From Pyrenophora tritici-repentis (taxonomy: Eukaryota > Ascomycota > Dothideomycetes > Pleosporales > Pleosporaceae), in contig NC_089399.1 in NCBI RefSeq assembly GCF_003171515.1, positions 1,860,001-1,924,000 of the forward strand: a DNA stretch of 64,000 nt, in the 5' to 3' direction. The notes below the pieces were generated by a model. That model saw only the letters and a program-made list of their open reading frames with translations. It was not told the DNA's origin and did no database searches. A program made the translations under genes and the position numbers. This document shows, piece by piece, positions 22,712 to 32,960 of this stretch (positions within the stretch are counted from its first letter, which is position 1; every line of letters begins with the position of its first letter).

Positions 22712-23801
22712 ATGACCATAGACATCGACCAGGAGGTTGGGCGGTTTGCAGCCCTCAAGAAGAAGCAAATGCAGGACTTGATGAAGGAGAAGAACAAGGA
22801 CATTGCCGCGTTCAAGGATCGCATGAGGACCGCAGGCAACGTGACGGACCTTGTCAATGTCTACCGTCGGTATCTCGAAAGTCAAGGACCGGAAGAGGAG
22901 GTAAATGATTACCACAGTGCACCACATAGATGCTAGCTCCGTATCATACTAACAACAATAGGGCGACGACTCGAACGCGGACGATGACGTGGGCGAATCC
23001 TCAAAACCCGCGGCACCCAGACATTCACGCACTACCCGCGCCTCTGCAGCTGCAGCTACTACCACCGCCATAGACGCAGCAACCGATAACGCCGGTGACG
23101 AAAGCGAAAGCGAAAACAGCATGTCTGCACAGATCGACGTTGAATCTGAGCGAAGTCTCTCCAGGTCGACCTTTCCCCCAAACGACAAGGTCAACTGGCC
23201 AGACAGCTTCTCAGCCAGTGAGCAAGCCACAGTACGTAAGTACTTGAAGAAGTACCTCAGCGACAAGCCACTCCTCTACACCCGGAAAGTCAAGCAAGAC
23301 GACATTTATGAAGCTGCGCACGATTTGGCAGACGGCTGGCCCTTGCCGTTTGGTAAAGTAACGGCTGTGGCTCAGCTGGCCTTCTTCGACGTCGTGTGCA
23401 AGCGGAACTCCTGGAAGTGGCCCTATTTCCCATCCGACGAAGCTGCGACCAACGATGAAGCATCGAGCCAAGGTGAAGATGAGGGTACCGAGGGCGAGGA
23501 CGCGGAAGAGACTGCGCCGAAGCAGGGCGGCAAAGCCGCAGGAAAGCGTCCCCGAGAGACGGCGGGTAGTGATGAGGATGGTGATGATGATGAAGACAAG
23601 CCGGTCGCAAAGGCGAGTCGTATTTCGCGTGGGGATGGTACTGAGGAGCCACGTGGCAGAGCGCGCATCGGTCACAAAGCCACATCTGCGAGTTCGGGTG
23701 TCAATGGATCACGGAAGCACAGCTCGACCAAGATTGCGGCTATGGATGAGCTGTCGGCAGTAGAAGAAGATGAGGAAGATGAGGAAGATGAGAACACGTA
23801 G
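22712..23801 (+). CDS. Uncharacterised acidic/basic protein, probably nuclear
   Basis: Two exons, 22712-22900 and 22962-23801 (intron GTAAAT...CTAAC...AATAG, 61 bp), encode about 342 residues. The N-terminal 60 residues look helical and charged (ALKKKQMQDLMKEKNKDIAA) and suggest a coiled coil. A central segment (VNWPDSFSASEQATVRKYL to FFDVVCKRNSWKWPYFPSD) is the only globular-looking part, about 110 residues with conserved-looking Trp and aromatic residues. The C-terminus is low complexity: acidic runs (GSDEDGDDDEDK), basic patches (GKRPRETAG, ASRISRGD) and a final EDEEDEEDEN tail. The composition fits a chromatin or nucleolar protein, but no named domain was recognised, so no function is given. 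Confidence 0.75.
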
Positions 23802-24664
23802 GCATAGTACCCACGTATCCGCTTGGGTTGTGCACGACTGGAGCGTTTGGCGGGTTTGAGTTTACGGTATTTGTCCGACGGACCTACGAAGGTTGATATA
23901 CCACGATGTGTAACTGCACGTAATAATGAGTATACCTCGAAATGTAATGAGAAGATTAAAAGTCGTGTTTGCTACAGGAGACGTGAGATAGAGTGGATTT
24001 TTAGTCACAGTCGAAATATAAGTCAACAAAAAGGTTCTGTCAGGATGTAGGTAGATGCACACCCGTGGTGGACAAACCCCCTCTACAGCAAGAAGCGCCA
24101 AAATAACAAAGCTTCCTCTCTCAGGACATCAGATACATGATTGTATGTTCTAGACCATATCCAACCTGCGTTGTCCGACTGCTTTTCTTGATGTATCAAG
24201 CTTTTCCCAAAGGATCGTGCTGCTGAATGGCTCTTGTTATCATGGTTGCCGGAAGTGAAGAAGTAGTTACATGAAAACTCAGGACAGGTAAGTGCGGAGT
24301 AGGTTTCTTTGATGTCGCTCAAGGATACACAGTGCTAATATTACTTGTTTGACCAATTTGTTGTTGATAAATAACAGCCATCTACCGCATGAAGAAGCTG
24401 TACTCAGATAAGCATATATATAAATACTTGAAAAGACTACACGGAAATAAGTGCATAATAAAGCCCACCTGAACAGCCAGAAAGTGTTTAGGAAGCGCAA
24501 GACTGTGGCGAGACCTGCTTCACGGACCCTCCAGGCACTACCTAACGGTAACAAAAGGATATCTCTCTAGAATTATAACCGCAATTAAGCCTCCAAGAAC
24601 TATATACAAAACTGTGAATACAAACGCCCTGACTATCACTTCTTCGAGGTCCCACCGACTTGAT
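23802..24664. other. Convergent intergenic region
   Basis: 863 bp between convergent genes, AT-rich, with no recognised coding sequence, RNA gene or transposon end. Confidence 0.4.
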
Positions 24665-25765
24665 TTATTTACAGCCGACCTTCAGATCCATGGCATACAA
24701 AGCGTGGCTATCAGCATTGGAAGCAGCATAATCCGGGCTGAGTTTCTGAGACTTGGCCGTGCCATACGCATAGTCGCTACATATGGGCCAGTACACAAGG
24801 CCCATGTGCGTCATTTCATGGATGATAACGCCAGCGCGGCTTTGCGACGTGAATCCATTGCATGAGTATCGAATAGCAGGGAGGTCAAAGAAAGCGGGAC
24901 AGAAGACAATAGCCTCTTCCTTGTCTCGAGCAAAGGCCGCCACGCCTTTGGTGTTGCATCTACCGGCGCCGCCAAAGGGATCCCTGCAGTAGAGCACAGC
25001 ATCGAGCACGCCGAGACTAGTACAATGATCGCCGATGGCTTGGAGGCGGCCCTGAACCTCGGCCCAGTCCATTTTGTAAAAGTACTTCAAATAGAGACCC
25101 GTCACACCGTCCTTGGCGTCCTTGGCAGCGGCATGTGCAAAGGTTGTGCAATCTTTAAGGGACTCTCTTAATGTTTCCAACTCTTTTCCCTCGCATGTCG
25201 GACTGATGTTGACCCGCTTTGTGATCTTTGCCGATAGGAAGTTTTTGAAGATGGTTGTCGCTTCAGCCTGGTCGATGTCGACAGAGAGAGTATTACTCAT
25301 GTACTCGAAGCTGCCTTGGATATCTGTCGAATTAAGTGGTGCGTAGTAGAATTGTCCCTTTGCGACGATTTCCTGGACCGAAGTAGTCGTGTTGTGGACC
25401 CAGTAACCCTCGGCCACGTCTACCACGACTTCTCGCGTCTGTCCTGCGAAGAGGGGAAAGAAACTCTCCTCATCGAGTTGATCGTAGAGGTATGTGACTG
25501 AGAAGCCGGTAAAGTTGACGCTAGTGCCCTCGTTCGTGATAGTCAACTTGTGGACATGGTCGTCATCCAGGAGGGTGTTGACTTTGACTAGATTGTATCC
25601 AGTGTCCTGGTTTTTGTTGGTTATAGTGACCTTGATTTGCGAGTTGCCGACAGAGGAGAGTTTGAAGTTGATGGGAGACTCCTGTGTCGCTTGCCTCGTC
25701 AAGGGGGAAGTAGCTGCCATCGTACTAGCTGCTATAGCCACTAGGAAAGCGTAGAGGCTTTTCAT
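24665..25765 (-). CDS. Deuterolysin-type secreted metalloprotease (peptidase family M35)
   Basis: A single exon of 366 residues. MKSLYAFLVAIAASTMAA is a signal peptide. A propeptide of about 165 residues runs to a Lys-Arg site (AKITKR, residues 183-184) where Kex2-type cleavage is expected. The mature part has the aspzincin signature: HEMTH at residues 316-320 (two His zinc ligands and the catalytic Glu) and the third ligand Asp in CSDYAYG (about 331). NADSHALYAMD near the end is typical of M35. Conserved cysteines (CEGKE, DCTTF, DHCTS, YCRDP, RCNTK, FCPAF) fit disulfides. M35 enzymes are zinc endopeptidases used in extracellular protein digestion. The gene is intact, but its upstream region is replaced 28 bp before the ATG by a large transposon stack, so native expression may be altered. 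Confidence 0.93.
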   Translation of the reverse strand: MKSLYAFLVAIAASTMAATSPLTRQATQESPINFKLSSVGNSQIKVTITNKNQDTGYNLVKVNTLLDDDHVHKLTITNEGTSVNFTGFSVTYLYDQLDEESFFPLFAGQTREVVVDVAEGYWVHNTTTSVQEIVAKGQFYYAPLNSTDIQGSFEYMSNTLSVDIDQAEATTIFKNFLSAKITKRVNISPTCEGKELETLRESLKDCTTFAHAAAKDAKDGVTGLYLKYFYKMDWAEVQGRLQAIGDHCTSLGVLDAVLYCRDPFGGAGRCNTKGVAAFARDKEEAIVFCPAFFDLPAIRYSCNGFTSQSRAGVIIHEMTHMGLVYWPICSDYAYGTAKSQKLSPDYAASNADSHALYAMDLKVGCK

Positions 25766-25793
25766 TGTAACTGTAGTTGGAAAGGCGTACGAG

Positions 25794-25822
25794 TACGGAG
25801 GTGCCTTTCAAAAGTTCTGTCC
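25794..25822 (+). repeat. Left TIR of the mariner relic with TA target site
   Basis: TA at 25794-25795 is followed by CGGAGGTGCCTTTCAAAAGT and TCTGTCC. It is the inverted partner of 34689-34715 with one mismatch. It lies 28 bp upstream of the M35 start codon. Confidence 0.9.
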
Positions 25823-26396
25823 TGCCAAGAATAATTCAGCCGAAGTCTGGCCGCCTCACCCGAGGCCGATCCCTCCCCTCTATATACTCATTACCACCTT
25901 ACAGCTCAATTATTTTTAGAACATGTACAAGAATTCGCTTAATATAAGCTTAGATTCTCTGCTAAGAGAGATCTCTCCAGCATTTCTGCTAGATCTAGAC
26001 CGCGTTAGCTCTTAACTAAGGAGCTCCCTTCTTTGTTGTCTCCTTTTTTATGTAGAACTAGCATGGCTCAATACAGTTACAGTCTGGCGAGTTACCACAC
26101 TAGAGTAGTCTCTAGATATCGTAGAGACGATATACGACGCTCTAGTAGTAGTGAGCATAGGTAGGTGCTTTATCCTCTATTACGACTGTCTAAGGCCTAT
26201 CTTAGAGACACTCTTTAGCGAAGGGAATTAGCTTTAGAATTAGAACGCAGGTCTAATATCTCTAGTCTACACCACCTCTAGACGTACGCACTAGCTTGCC
26301 TATCTTCTCTGTCTATCTCTACTAAGGTTTTCTGCCAGGCTTATTGCGTAGCCCTGTCCTTCTTATAGACTCTAATAGATCCTACTCCTCTCTCTG

Positions 26397-27329
26397 GGCT
26401 TAACAACCTATCGGACAACCCGGGACAACAGTGGCTACTAAGATGCATCAGAGCTGCAAAGAGAATAACGACAAAGAAAGCATCTATCCACCTGCAGTGG
26501 GCCCCAGGACACAACGACGTCAAGGGCAACGAAAAAGCCGACACGCTAGCAAAGGAAGCAGCTAAAGAGAGACCAACAACATCGACCATAGCGAGCCTAG
26601 CCTACCTAGGCACAGAAATCAACAAAATACAAAAAACAGAACAACTGATGGAGTACAAGAGGTATACCGACAGGCCCACCAAAAACAGAAGCTCCTACTC
26701 AAGGATCTTCAAGCTCAACACACATACAACAATCAAAGTCCCGAAGGGAACACCAAGAGAAATCTCGAGCGCGTTCTACTCACTCAAGCTAGGACATGGA
26801 TACTTCAACTCCTACCTTAAGAGATTCAACAAGAGAGACTGCAATCTATGTATATGCTACAAACCACAAACACCACAGCATCTACTTCTAGATTGCAAAC
26901 AGTACAAAACACATCGAAATACACTCAAAGAAGCAATACCACACAGACCCATCACCCTCCCACTCCTCCTCCAAACAAAGACAGGCATCAAAGCTACTCT
27001 AGCCTTTATTGCAAGTACTAGGATTGGCACGAGAAAATGGCACCTTGGGCAAACCACCGAACAGACAGACACTGTATAAATCTACAAAACAATATTTCCT
27101 TATCCCAAAAGAGCCCGCTGCTACATCTCTTTCTATTCACCACACTGCTCTTTAGCACCCGCGCCAATGGAAGACTAGCTCTGAAATTGGAGTACGCAAA
27201 ACACCACCCAAATTGTACAAGACCCATAGAAACTCCACAACGACCATCATACATAGAACGGCTTAGCCAAAGTCCTACATAGTCACCGACTGATACAGGA
27301 CTCTAATGGAAATATAATAATAATAATAA
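26397..27329 (+). mobile_element. 5'-truncated non-LTR retrotransposon (LINE), 3' end only
   Basis: 933 bp covering the RNase H C-terminal part and 3' end of a LINE, ending in a (TAA)n tail. It is flanked by a 14-bp target duplication, TACTCCTCTCTCTG, at 26383-26396 and 27330-27343. The encoded residues (from LNNLSDNPGQQWLL through WAPGHNDVKGNEKADTLA to RKWHLGQTTEQTDTV) match the nearly full-length copy at 54369-59869 without a difference that I could see. 5' truncation is the normal outcome of target-primed reverse transcription. It is not RIP-mutated, although its mariner host is. Confidence 0.92.
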
Positions 27330-27528
27330 TACTCCTCTCTCTGTATAGGCTTAAGCTCTACATTTAGCTACTTATCACGGAGCTGGTGCGCAGTGGGACT
27401 GAGGTAGAATATGTGTTGTACTGTGAGGAGCGTAAGGCTCCGCGAGGTGAGAGCTATCTAAGTGCTGGACCCTGGGGCTAGCGACAGGTCACGTGCCTCA
27501 CGTGATGTCCTTCCCAGGCAGGGTCAGT

Positions 27529-27692
27529 TGTCAGATTAGATGCGATATTGCACAAAAGTGATGGATGTTCATGATTGATTGTATTGTTCTCTGTTCTAAG
27601 GTGCGCGCTGAGAGTTTTGTTCTGCTAAGACGCTAACCCATTATTAGCTAGCGGTGTCGGCACTTTCGGCTCGACACGCCTGCTATCTGACA
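27529..27692 (-). repeat. 3' LTR of the copia element
   Basis: 164 bp, one mismatch to 32797-32960 (C instead of A at the GATGCGATA/GATGAGATA position). Confidence 0.95.
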
Positions 27693-27746
27693 CACCCCCT
27701 CAGCTTGGAAGGCATATTGCAAGCTGCATAAACTGGTTGATCGATC

Positions 27747-28030
27747 CTACATAATGAGGCCTTCCAGTTGCTCTTGCACCTCCTTAAGCTCAATCTCTCT
27801 GAGCGGGGCTTCTTCGCGCTCGACGAGTCCCAGTTGATCAAGGAACCTGGCCCATTTATTGGCTGGCAGTGGCTTTGTGAACCCGTCTGCGATCATGTTG
27901 TCAGACGGCACATACTCTACCTTGATCACCTTTCGGGTAACCTCTTGTCGTAGCCAGTGATTGTGTATATCAACGTGCCGAAGTTTTGTTTGAAGTTTGG
28001 CTACGTCCTCTGTGACTAGTCGGATGGTCT
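27747..28030 (-). pseudogene. copia RNase H C-terminus, separated from pol by a solo LTR
   Basis: This continues the pol reading frame beyond the solo LTR and ends at 27747 with IKVEYVPSDNMIADGFTKPL and LPANKWARFLDQLGL, the typical copia C-terminus. It cannot be translated as one protein with pol in the present arrangement. Confidence 0.8.
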
Positions 28031-28204
28031 GTTGGTGTCAGATAGCAGGGTTACTCGACGTTGGCAGCAACCAATCAGCGTAGAGAGGGTCAGTGCGCCC
28101 CTCAAGAGGGCCACAAGCGCGGACACACGATAGACAGAACACAATACACACAATCATCAACATCCATCACTTTTGTGCAATATCTCATTATATCTGACAG
28201 TTGG
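28031..28204 (+). mobile_element. Solo LTR of a related copia subfamily, inserted in pol
   Basis: 28036-28199 (164 bp) starts TGTCAGATAGCAGG and ends TATCTGACA, flanked by the 5-bp duplication GTTGG at 28031-28035 and 28200-28204. It lies opposite to its host element. It shares both ends and the segment CATCCATCACTTTTGTGC with the host LTR, but the interior differs strongly, so it comes from a sister subfamily. Confidence 0.9.
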
Positions 28205-31200
28205 TTGTCGCATTTGATTGTGATTGTTGGATCGCTCAGAGTTACCCGAAGCTCCCTCAGCAGTCGCGACGTGAATATGGCCTCCTTGGCCACCTGGGAA
28301 AGAGCAAGTAATTCTGCTTCCGTGGTTGAAGTAGTAACGGTATCCTGCTTGCTTGCTCTCCAGGAGATGAGGCCGCCAAACAGCTTAATGGCGTAGCCTT
28401 GTGAGCTCTTCCTGTCCAGGGTGTTGTCTGCAAATGATGCGTCACTTGCTACTTGAAGACCTTCACCTGTGCCTAGCTCCAGAGCTAGGTTCATTGTCTT
28501 TCTTAGGTAGAGTAGTACGCGGTCCGCTGCCTCTTGATGTTCTATGCTTGGATTGACTAGGAACCGAGCGAGGCGCGATGTTGCGAAGGCGATGTCGGGT
28601 CTTGTGGTGACTGCTGCGAACAGCAGAGATCCAATCTTGCGTTGGTACTTGCTGACTTCAGCTGGTGCTGCGAGTCCTTTTCGTGGTCGGAGTTCGATGC
28701 CTGACATTGGCGTATCATGCCTTACATTTTGGTGGTTGATGAGTTGACTGATTTTGTCGACGTATGCAGCTTGAGATAGCTGTATGGTCTTCTGCTTGCG
28801 ATTGCGCATGACCTCTACGCCGAGAAACCACTGTAAGTCGTCTCCTCCCGTACAAGCGTATTTTTCTTGGATCCGGTTTATGGCCTTCATTGCCTCTGAT
28901 TCTTGCTTTGAATGGTACGCAACGATGATATCGTCCACATAGAAGAAGATGATAACTCCGTCCTTGATCATGCAGCATGGCTCCTGTGGTATTTGTTGAA
29001 ACCCTATCGAAGCAAGAGTTGCGGTGAATTCTTTCTGCCACAGTGATGGTGAGATCCGGAGCCCGTAGAGTGCCTTTTGCACTTTGAGTAGAGTGCCAGG
29101 CTTCTGATATCCTTTTGGCATCCTCATGTATATTTCTCTGTCGATTGCAGCATGCACAAAAGCATTAGTGACGTCGTATTGCTTCAGCTCAAGATCGTAT
29201 TTGGCGGCGATTGCCATGAGCATTCTGAATGAGCGTCCTGCCAATGTTGCTGCATATGTGTCTTGGGAGGTTATGTTGCGTTGTTGATCTCCCCTTACCA
29301 CCAATCTTGCCTTGCATTTGATGAGGCGGTGATGCTTGTCGAGTTTGTAGGTGTATACCCACATACAGTCTAGAATCTGGTGCCCTGCTCGTTTGACTGG
29401 TGATGCTTGGACCTCAGTCCATGACTTCATTTGTTGGTGACTCTGAAGGTGTGTCTTTTCTGCTTCCTTGAACATTTCGTATAGTGGATGGTCTTCTAGC
29501 TTTGAGTATGCTGTTGGGAGTGGCGGTAGCTGGTTGCGATGGGGCTTGATTCCCTTGGATAGCAGTCTCTTCACCTGAGCCTTATCGATTGGCTTTCCTT
29601 CGTGTTGACCAATGTGTCCTGATTCGGTGCCGGCCATGAATGCGGCTGCCCATGGACTGGTCATTGATGTTGATTGGTTGGACATGTTCGTCATATCCTC
29701 GTTGTTCACCTCTCCTTGAACTAGCAAGGCCACAGGTGGAGGAGTTGGTGGCGGGGTTAGATATGCCTCTACCACCTTCCTTCCTTGGTGGTATCTGGTT
29801 TTCTGAGTGCGCGGGCTCTCTTCCTGCGTCGTATCGTCCTCGTAGAACGTCTCGGTTTCTGGTTGTTGGCTCTGAGTACCTGGGAGTTCGACTGTTCTCA
29901 CCCAAGTTGCGATTTCCTCTAGGGTGTTGTGCATGAGATTGTCCATCAGGTCCTCAGTCTTGCCGTTGAAGATTGTGTCTTCGTCAAACACTACGTCGCG
30001 AGTGCTGATTACCTTTGCCATGGATGGGATCCATATGCGGTAAATGTTCGTTGACTGGTATCCCACTAGGTATCCAATCCAGGCCTTCGGATCTAGTCTC
30101 TGTAGCCTGGACTTTCCTCTGTGGGTGTCGTCTGTCATTGCGAAAGCCTTACACCCATATGCTTTTAGGTGAGCTTGATTTGGTTTTCGAGGTCCGGTGA
30201 CTATGCCGTTGATGGCAGCTGCGCGTGTAAAGAATATTTCGTATGGTGTCTTCCAATTGTTTGGGTAATTTGGCGTTCGATTGTATAGGTATACCGCCGC
30301 TCTGGTAGTTTCTGGCCAGAGTTCCCATGGAAGGTTTGCATCCAGTCGAATTGCGCGTGCCTTTTCTTTTATAACACCCCCTGAGCGCTCGGCTCCTCCG
30401 TTTTGAGCTTGAGTATCTGGAGCGGAGGGCTCGAGTTTGATTGATAGGGACGTGCACCATTTTTCGACCTCTTGTTTGACGGTAACGATCTCGTTGTCAG
30501 TCTCGATGACTTTGACTGTGATGTTGAATTGTTTCTTCATGAACTGGACGAAGAGGCCTAGGAGGCGAATGATTGAGCGAGCCGGTCTGTTGTCCTTGAA
30601 GTAGAAGTCCCATGTGTATCGGGACCGTCGGCAAGTGACCAGCATTTGGCTCTTCTCCTTGGTGAAACTGCCGTCCTCATACTCATGGAAGTCGATGGCT
30701 ACCCTTTCACCTGGCCCTTCGTCGTTCAGTCTGGGCGTCCTGCGTATTTGTCGTTTCGATTTTGACCTGCCGCAGGCGTCACACTCCACGGTAGTGATGC
30801 CCTTGATCCTCACCCCCTCAGATTGCTGCACGAGGTGCTCGATCGCGGACGGCCCGGGATGTCCGAGTCGTTTGTGCCATAATATGGCAGTAGCCTTTTG
30901 TGGTGATCGTTTGGCTCGATTCATACGCACATGAAAGGCTGAAGTTGATGTAGTAGGTGGCTCGATAACCCATTGCCCATAGTGTTCCGATAAGGTGGCA
31001 ATGGTTGAACCATCCCATCGTCGTAGGCTTGTCGGGTCTTCTCGATTGTCCCACCATATACCTTGTCTTCGGAGCAGCCTGAATGATACGAGGCTGCAGA
31101 GGAAGTCTGGGCACCAGGCAACATTGCTCAGGTGTAGAATTTGTTTGCCCTGAGCCCTCTCTGCCGTCACCTTGACTGCTCCGTATCCTTGTATCCAAAC

Positions 31201-31398
31201 CCTTGAGTTGCCAGCCCAAATGTAATCTCCCATCGCAGGCGGGCGTACCTCTTCGAGCCTTGAGAGGTTGTTGCAGATGTGCGTCGTCGAGCCAGAATCC
31301 AGGATGAATGCATCCTTTAATGGGTATCCTTGATTGCTCGCATTGAATGCCGCTTTCATCATGCCCTCGTCCAGCCTCGAGATCTCGCGTCCATCTAG
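28205..31398 (-). CDS. copia pol (protease, integrase, reverse transcriptase, part of RNase H)
   Basis: The frame opens immediately after the gag TGA (12 codons before its first ATG at 31362), so it is probably made by readthrough. Order: aspartic protease AFILDSGSTTHICNN; GAG-pre-integrase zinc region LWHKRLGHPGPSAIEHL with CDACGRSK; integrase core with Asp in AIDFHEYEDGS, Asp in VIETDNE and Glu near GGAERSGGVIKEKARAI; reverse transcriptase with DVTNAFVHAAIDREIYMRMP and YVDDI at 28927-28941; and RNase H with SDASFADNTLDRKSSQGYAI and TSTTEAELLALSQVAKEA. The frame is cut after TIKCDNQ by the solo LTR at 28036-28199 and resumes at 28030 toward a stop at 27747 (MIADGFTKPLPANKWARFLD). Confidence 0.9.
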
Positions 31399-31401
31399 TC
31401 A
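31396..31401 (-). promoter_or_regulatory. Stop-codon readthrough context UGA-CUA(-G) between gag and pol
   Basis: The minus strand reads TGA CTA GAT with gag and pol in the same frame on both sides. UGA followed by CUA is the best-known leaky stop context in eukaryotes, including fungal glycolytic genes with cryptic peroxisomal extensions. Use here is inferred. Confidence 0.65.
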
Positions 31402-32751
31402 ATCAGTGACTGAGTCCGGTGTTTGTGATGTCTTAATGTAGGGTGTAATTGATCGTGATGCCGTAGTTAGGCGTGGTCGCTTCGTTTCCAGGTTTGTTTC
31501 CTGTATTATTCTTTGTAAGTCTGCATCATGCTGAAGTTTGTACTGTACCAGCTTTGTGATGTGTTTGTTCGGTTTGAACCAATCTGGGGTCTCCAAAGTT
31601 GGGTTGACATAGTAGCAGCTACTGATGTCATGGCGTTGTTCACAAGCAGGACATATGTCGCCAGCTTCTGCTGTATTCCTTTTCTGGAACTGCTTGGACT
31701 TGTTGCCAGGTGCATTCATTTTGCGTTTGTTTGTTTGCCTTTGGTTTCCCTGGCTAGGGTTGGTAGATGGCGCTCTAATTTGCACACTTGAGGCGTCCCC
31801 CTGTGTGTTCGAGTCGGATTCACCGCTCGCCGCGTAGGCTGCTTCACCCGTCATAAAGGCACTTCTTGATTTGCCTCGTGTTGGGTGAGCTAGGCTCATG
31901 TGTTCGCGGAAGAGTTTCATCATCTGCCTTCTTTCTATATTGTTCCGGTCGCTTCCCGCTCCAGTGAATGTTGCCATCCATGCTGGGGCAATCTTAGAGA
32001 CTGCTTTTAGGAAGTCGTCCACAACCAGCTTGCTTTGTATCACGTCCCCTATCTTTAGGGCTTCGGCGCGAGTTGCAGCTTGGTCGTATTCGCTGAGCCA
32101 TGATTCCCAATTTTGCGGGCTTCTCATAGGTCTCAAGGAATCGTGGTACCTCTCTCGTACCCTTCTGATCTCATCGTCGAGGTCTACTCCAACTGCTACC
32201 TGGAGGTTTGTGATCCAGGTGCGGAGAGTTCCATGTTCCTCAAAGCAGCTCACTTGAAGGTGTGGGCTAACTGTTGCATTCAGGTGTCTGATCATTGCCG
32301 CAATGTTTGTGCGTTCGTCTCGATAGTTTCGTTCGCGTATTTTGTATGATTCAAAAACCATCTTGAATTCCCTTGAGTCCCCATCGTATGCCTCCTTCCC
32401 CTCCGCTGAGAGTTCTGAGTATCGAGCTGGTATGGCTGGAGTTTGAACAGCAGGGTTGACTATGTCAACTGTATCTTGTGTAGGCGCTCGGGCATTGGCT
32501 CTCGCGGTTCGTGTAGAGGAGGATGGAGCTGATGATGTATTTCTCAGAGCAGCGGCTGGTTCATAGTCGGATACGAGTGGAGGGAGAGGTTCGGTCGGCT
32601 TTGTACGAGGCTGAGTGTTGCCCGCTGGATCTACAATGTCCCAGATCTCTAGGGCTTCGCATTGCATCTTGATTTGGCGGTACCAGGGGATCCATTTGCT
32701 CGAGTCGGTGAGGATGACTGTTGCGTCCCTCTGGCTCTGGTTTGTCGCCAT
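31399..32751 (-). CDS. copia gag
   Basis: Starts at the ATG at 32751 (MATNQSQRDATVILTDSSKW); the frame upstream lacks an ATG. It encodes 450 residues. A Gag region of the retrotransposon family is visible (WIPWYRQIKMQCEALEIWDI), then a linker with Pro/Ala/Ser, a basic stretch (QRQTNKRKMNAPGNKSKQFQ) and a CCHC-like knuckle, CPACEQRHDISSC (C-x2-C-x3-H-x4-C). The frame ends with TGA at 31401-31399, directly followed by CTA GAT, after which pol continues in the same frame. Gag forms the virus-like particle and binds the RNA. Confidence 0.9.
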   Translation of the reverse strand: MATNQSQRDATVILTDSSKWIPWYRQIKMQCEALEIWDIVDPAGNTQPRTKPTEPLPPLVSDYEPAAALRNTSSAPSSSTRTARANARAPTQDTVDIVNPAVQTPAIPARYSELSAEGKEAYDGDSREFKMVFESYKIRERNYRDERTNIAAMIRHLNATVSPHLQVSCFEEHGTLRTWITNLQVAVGVDLDDEIRRVRERYHDSLRPMRSPQNWESWLSEYDQAATRAEALKIGDVIQSKLVVDDFLKAVSKIAPAWMATFTGAGSDRNNIERRQMMKLFREHMSLAHPTRGKSRSAFMTGEAAYAASGESDSNTQGDASSVQIRAPSTNPSQGNQRQTNKRKMNAPGNKSKQFQKRNTAEAGDICPACEQRHDISSCYYVNPTLETPDWFKPNKHITKLVQYKLQHDADLQRIIQETNLETKRPRLTTASRSITPYIKTSQTPDSVTD

Positions 32752-32796
32752 TATTGCGTGTTCGTTGCTCGTTATAGAGGCAGTGAGACTCTTAAT

Positions 32797-32960
32797 TGTC
32801 AGATTAGATGAGATATTGCACAAAAGTGATGGATGTTCATGATTGATTGTATTGTTCTCTGTTCTAAGGTGCGCGCTGAGAGTTTTGTTCTGCTAAGACG
32901 CTAACCCATTATTAGCTAGCGGTGTCGGCACTTTCGGCTCGACACGCCTGCTATCTGACA
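32797..32960 (-). repeat. 5' LTR of the copia element
   Basis: 164 bp, TG...CA ends, followed on the minus strand by the primer-binding site. Confidence 0.95.

Larger units (their letters stand above)
27529..32960 (-). mobile_element. Complete Ty1/copia LTR retrotransposon, young, carrying a nested solo LTR
   Basis: The two 164-bp LTRs (27529-27692 and 32797-32960) start TGTCAG and end CTGACA and differ at one position. They are flanked by the 5-bp duplication TCAGT at 27524-27528 and 32961-32965. The minus strand codes for gag then pol. A polypurine tract (GAGGGGGTG) abuts the 3' LTR. The primer-binding site next to the 5' LTR reads ATTAAGAGTCTCACTG, whose complement resembles the anticodon arm of tRNA-Lys(CTT), so internal tRNA priming as in Drosophila copia is likely. 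pol is interrupted by a solo LTR at 28036-28199. The near-identical LTRs mean recent insertion. Confidence 0.95.

Noticed and set aside
29640..31124. Several 60-190 codon frames overlapping copia pol
   Set aside because: They are alternate-frame shadows of the integrase and RT coding sequence.
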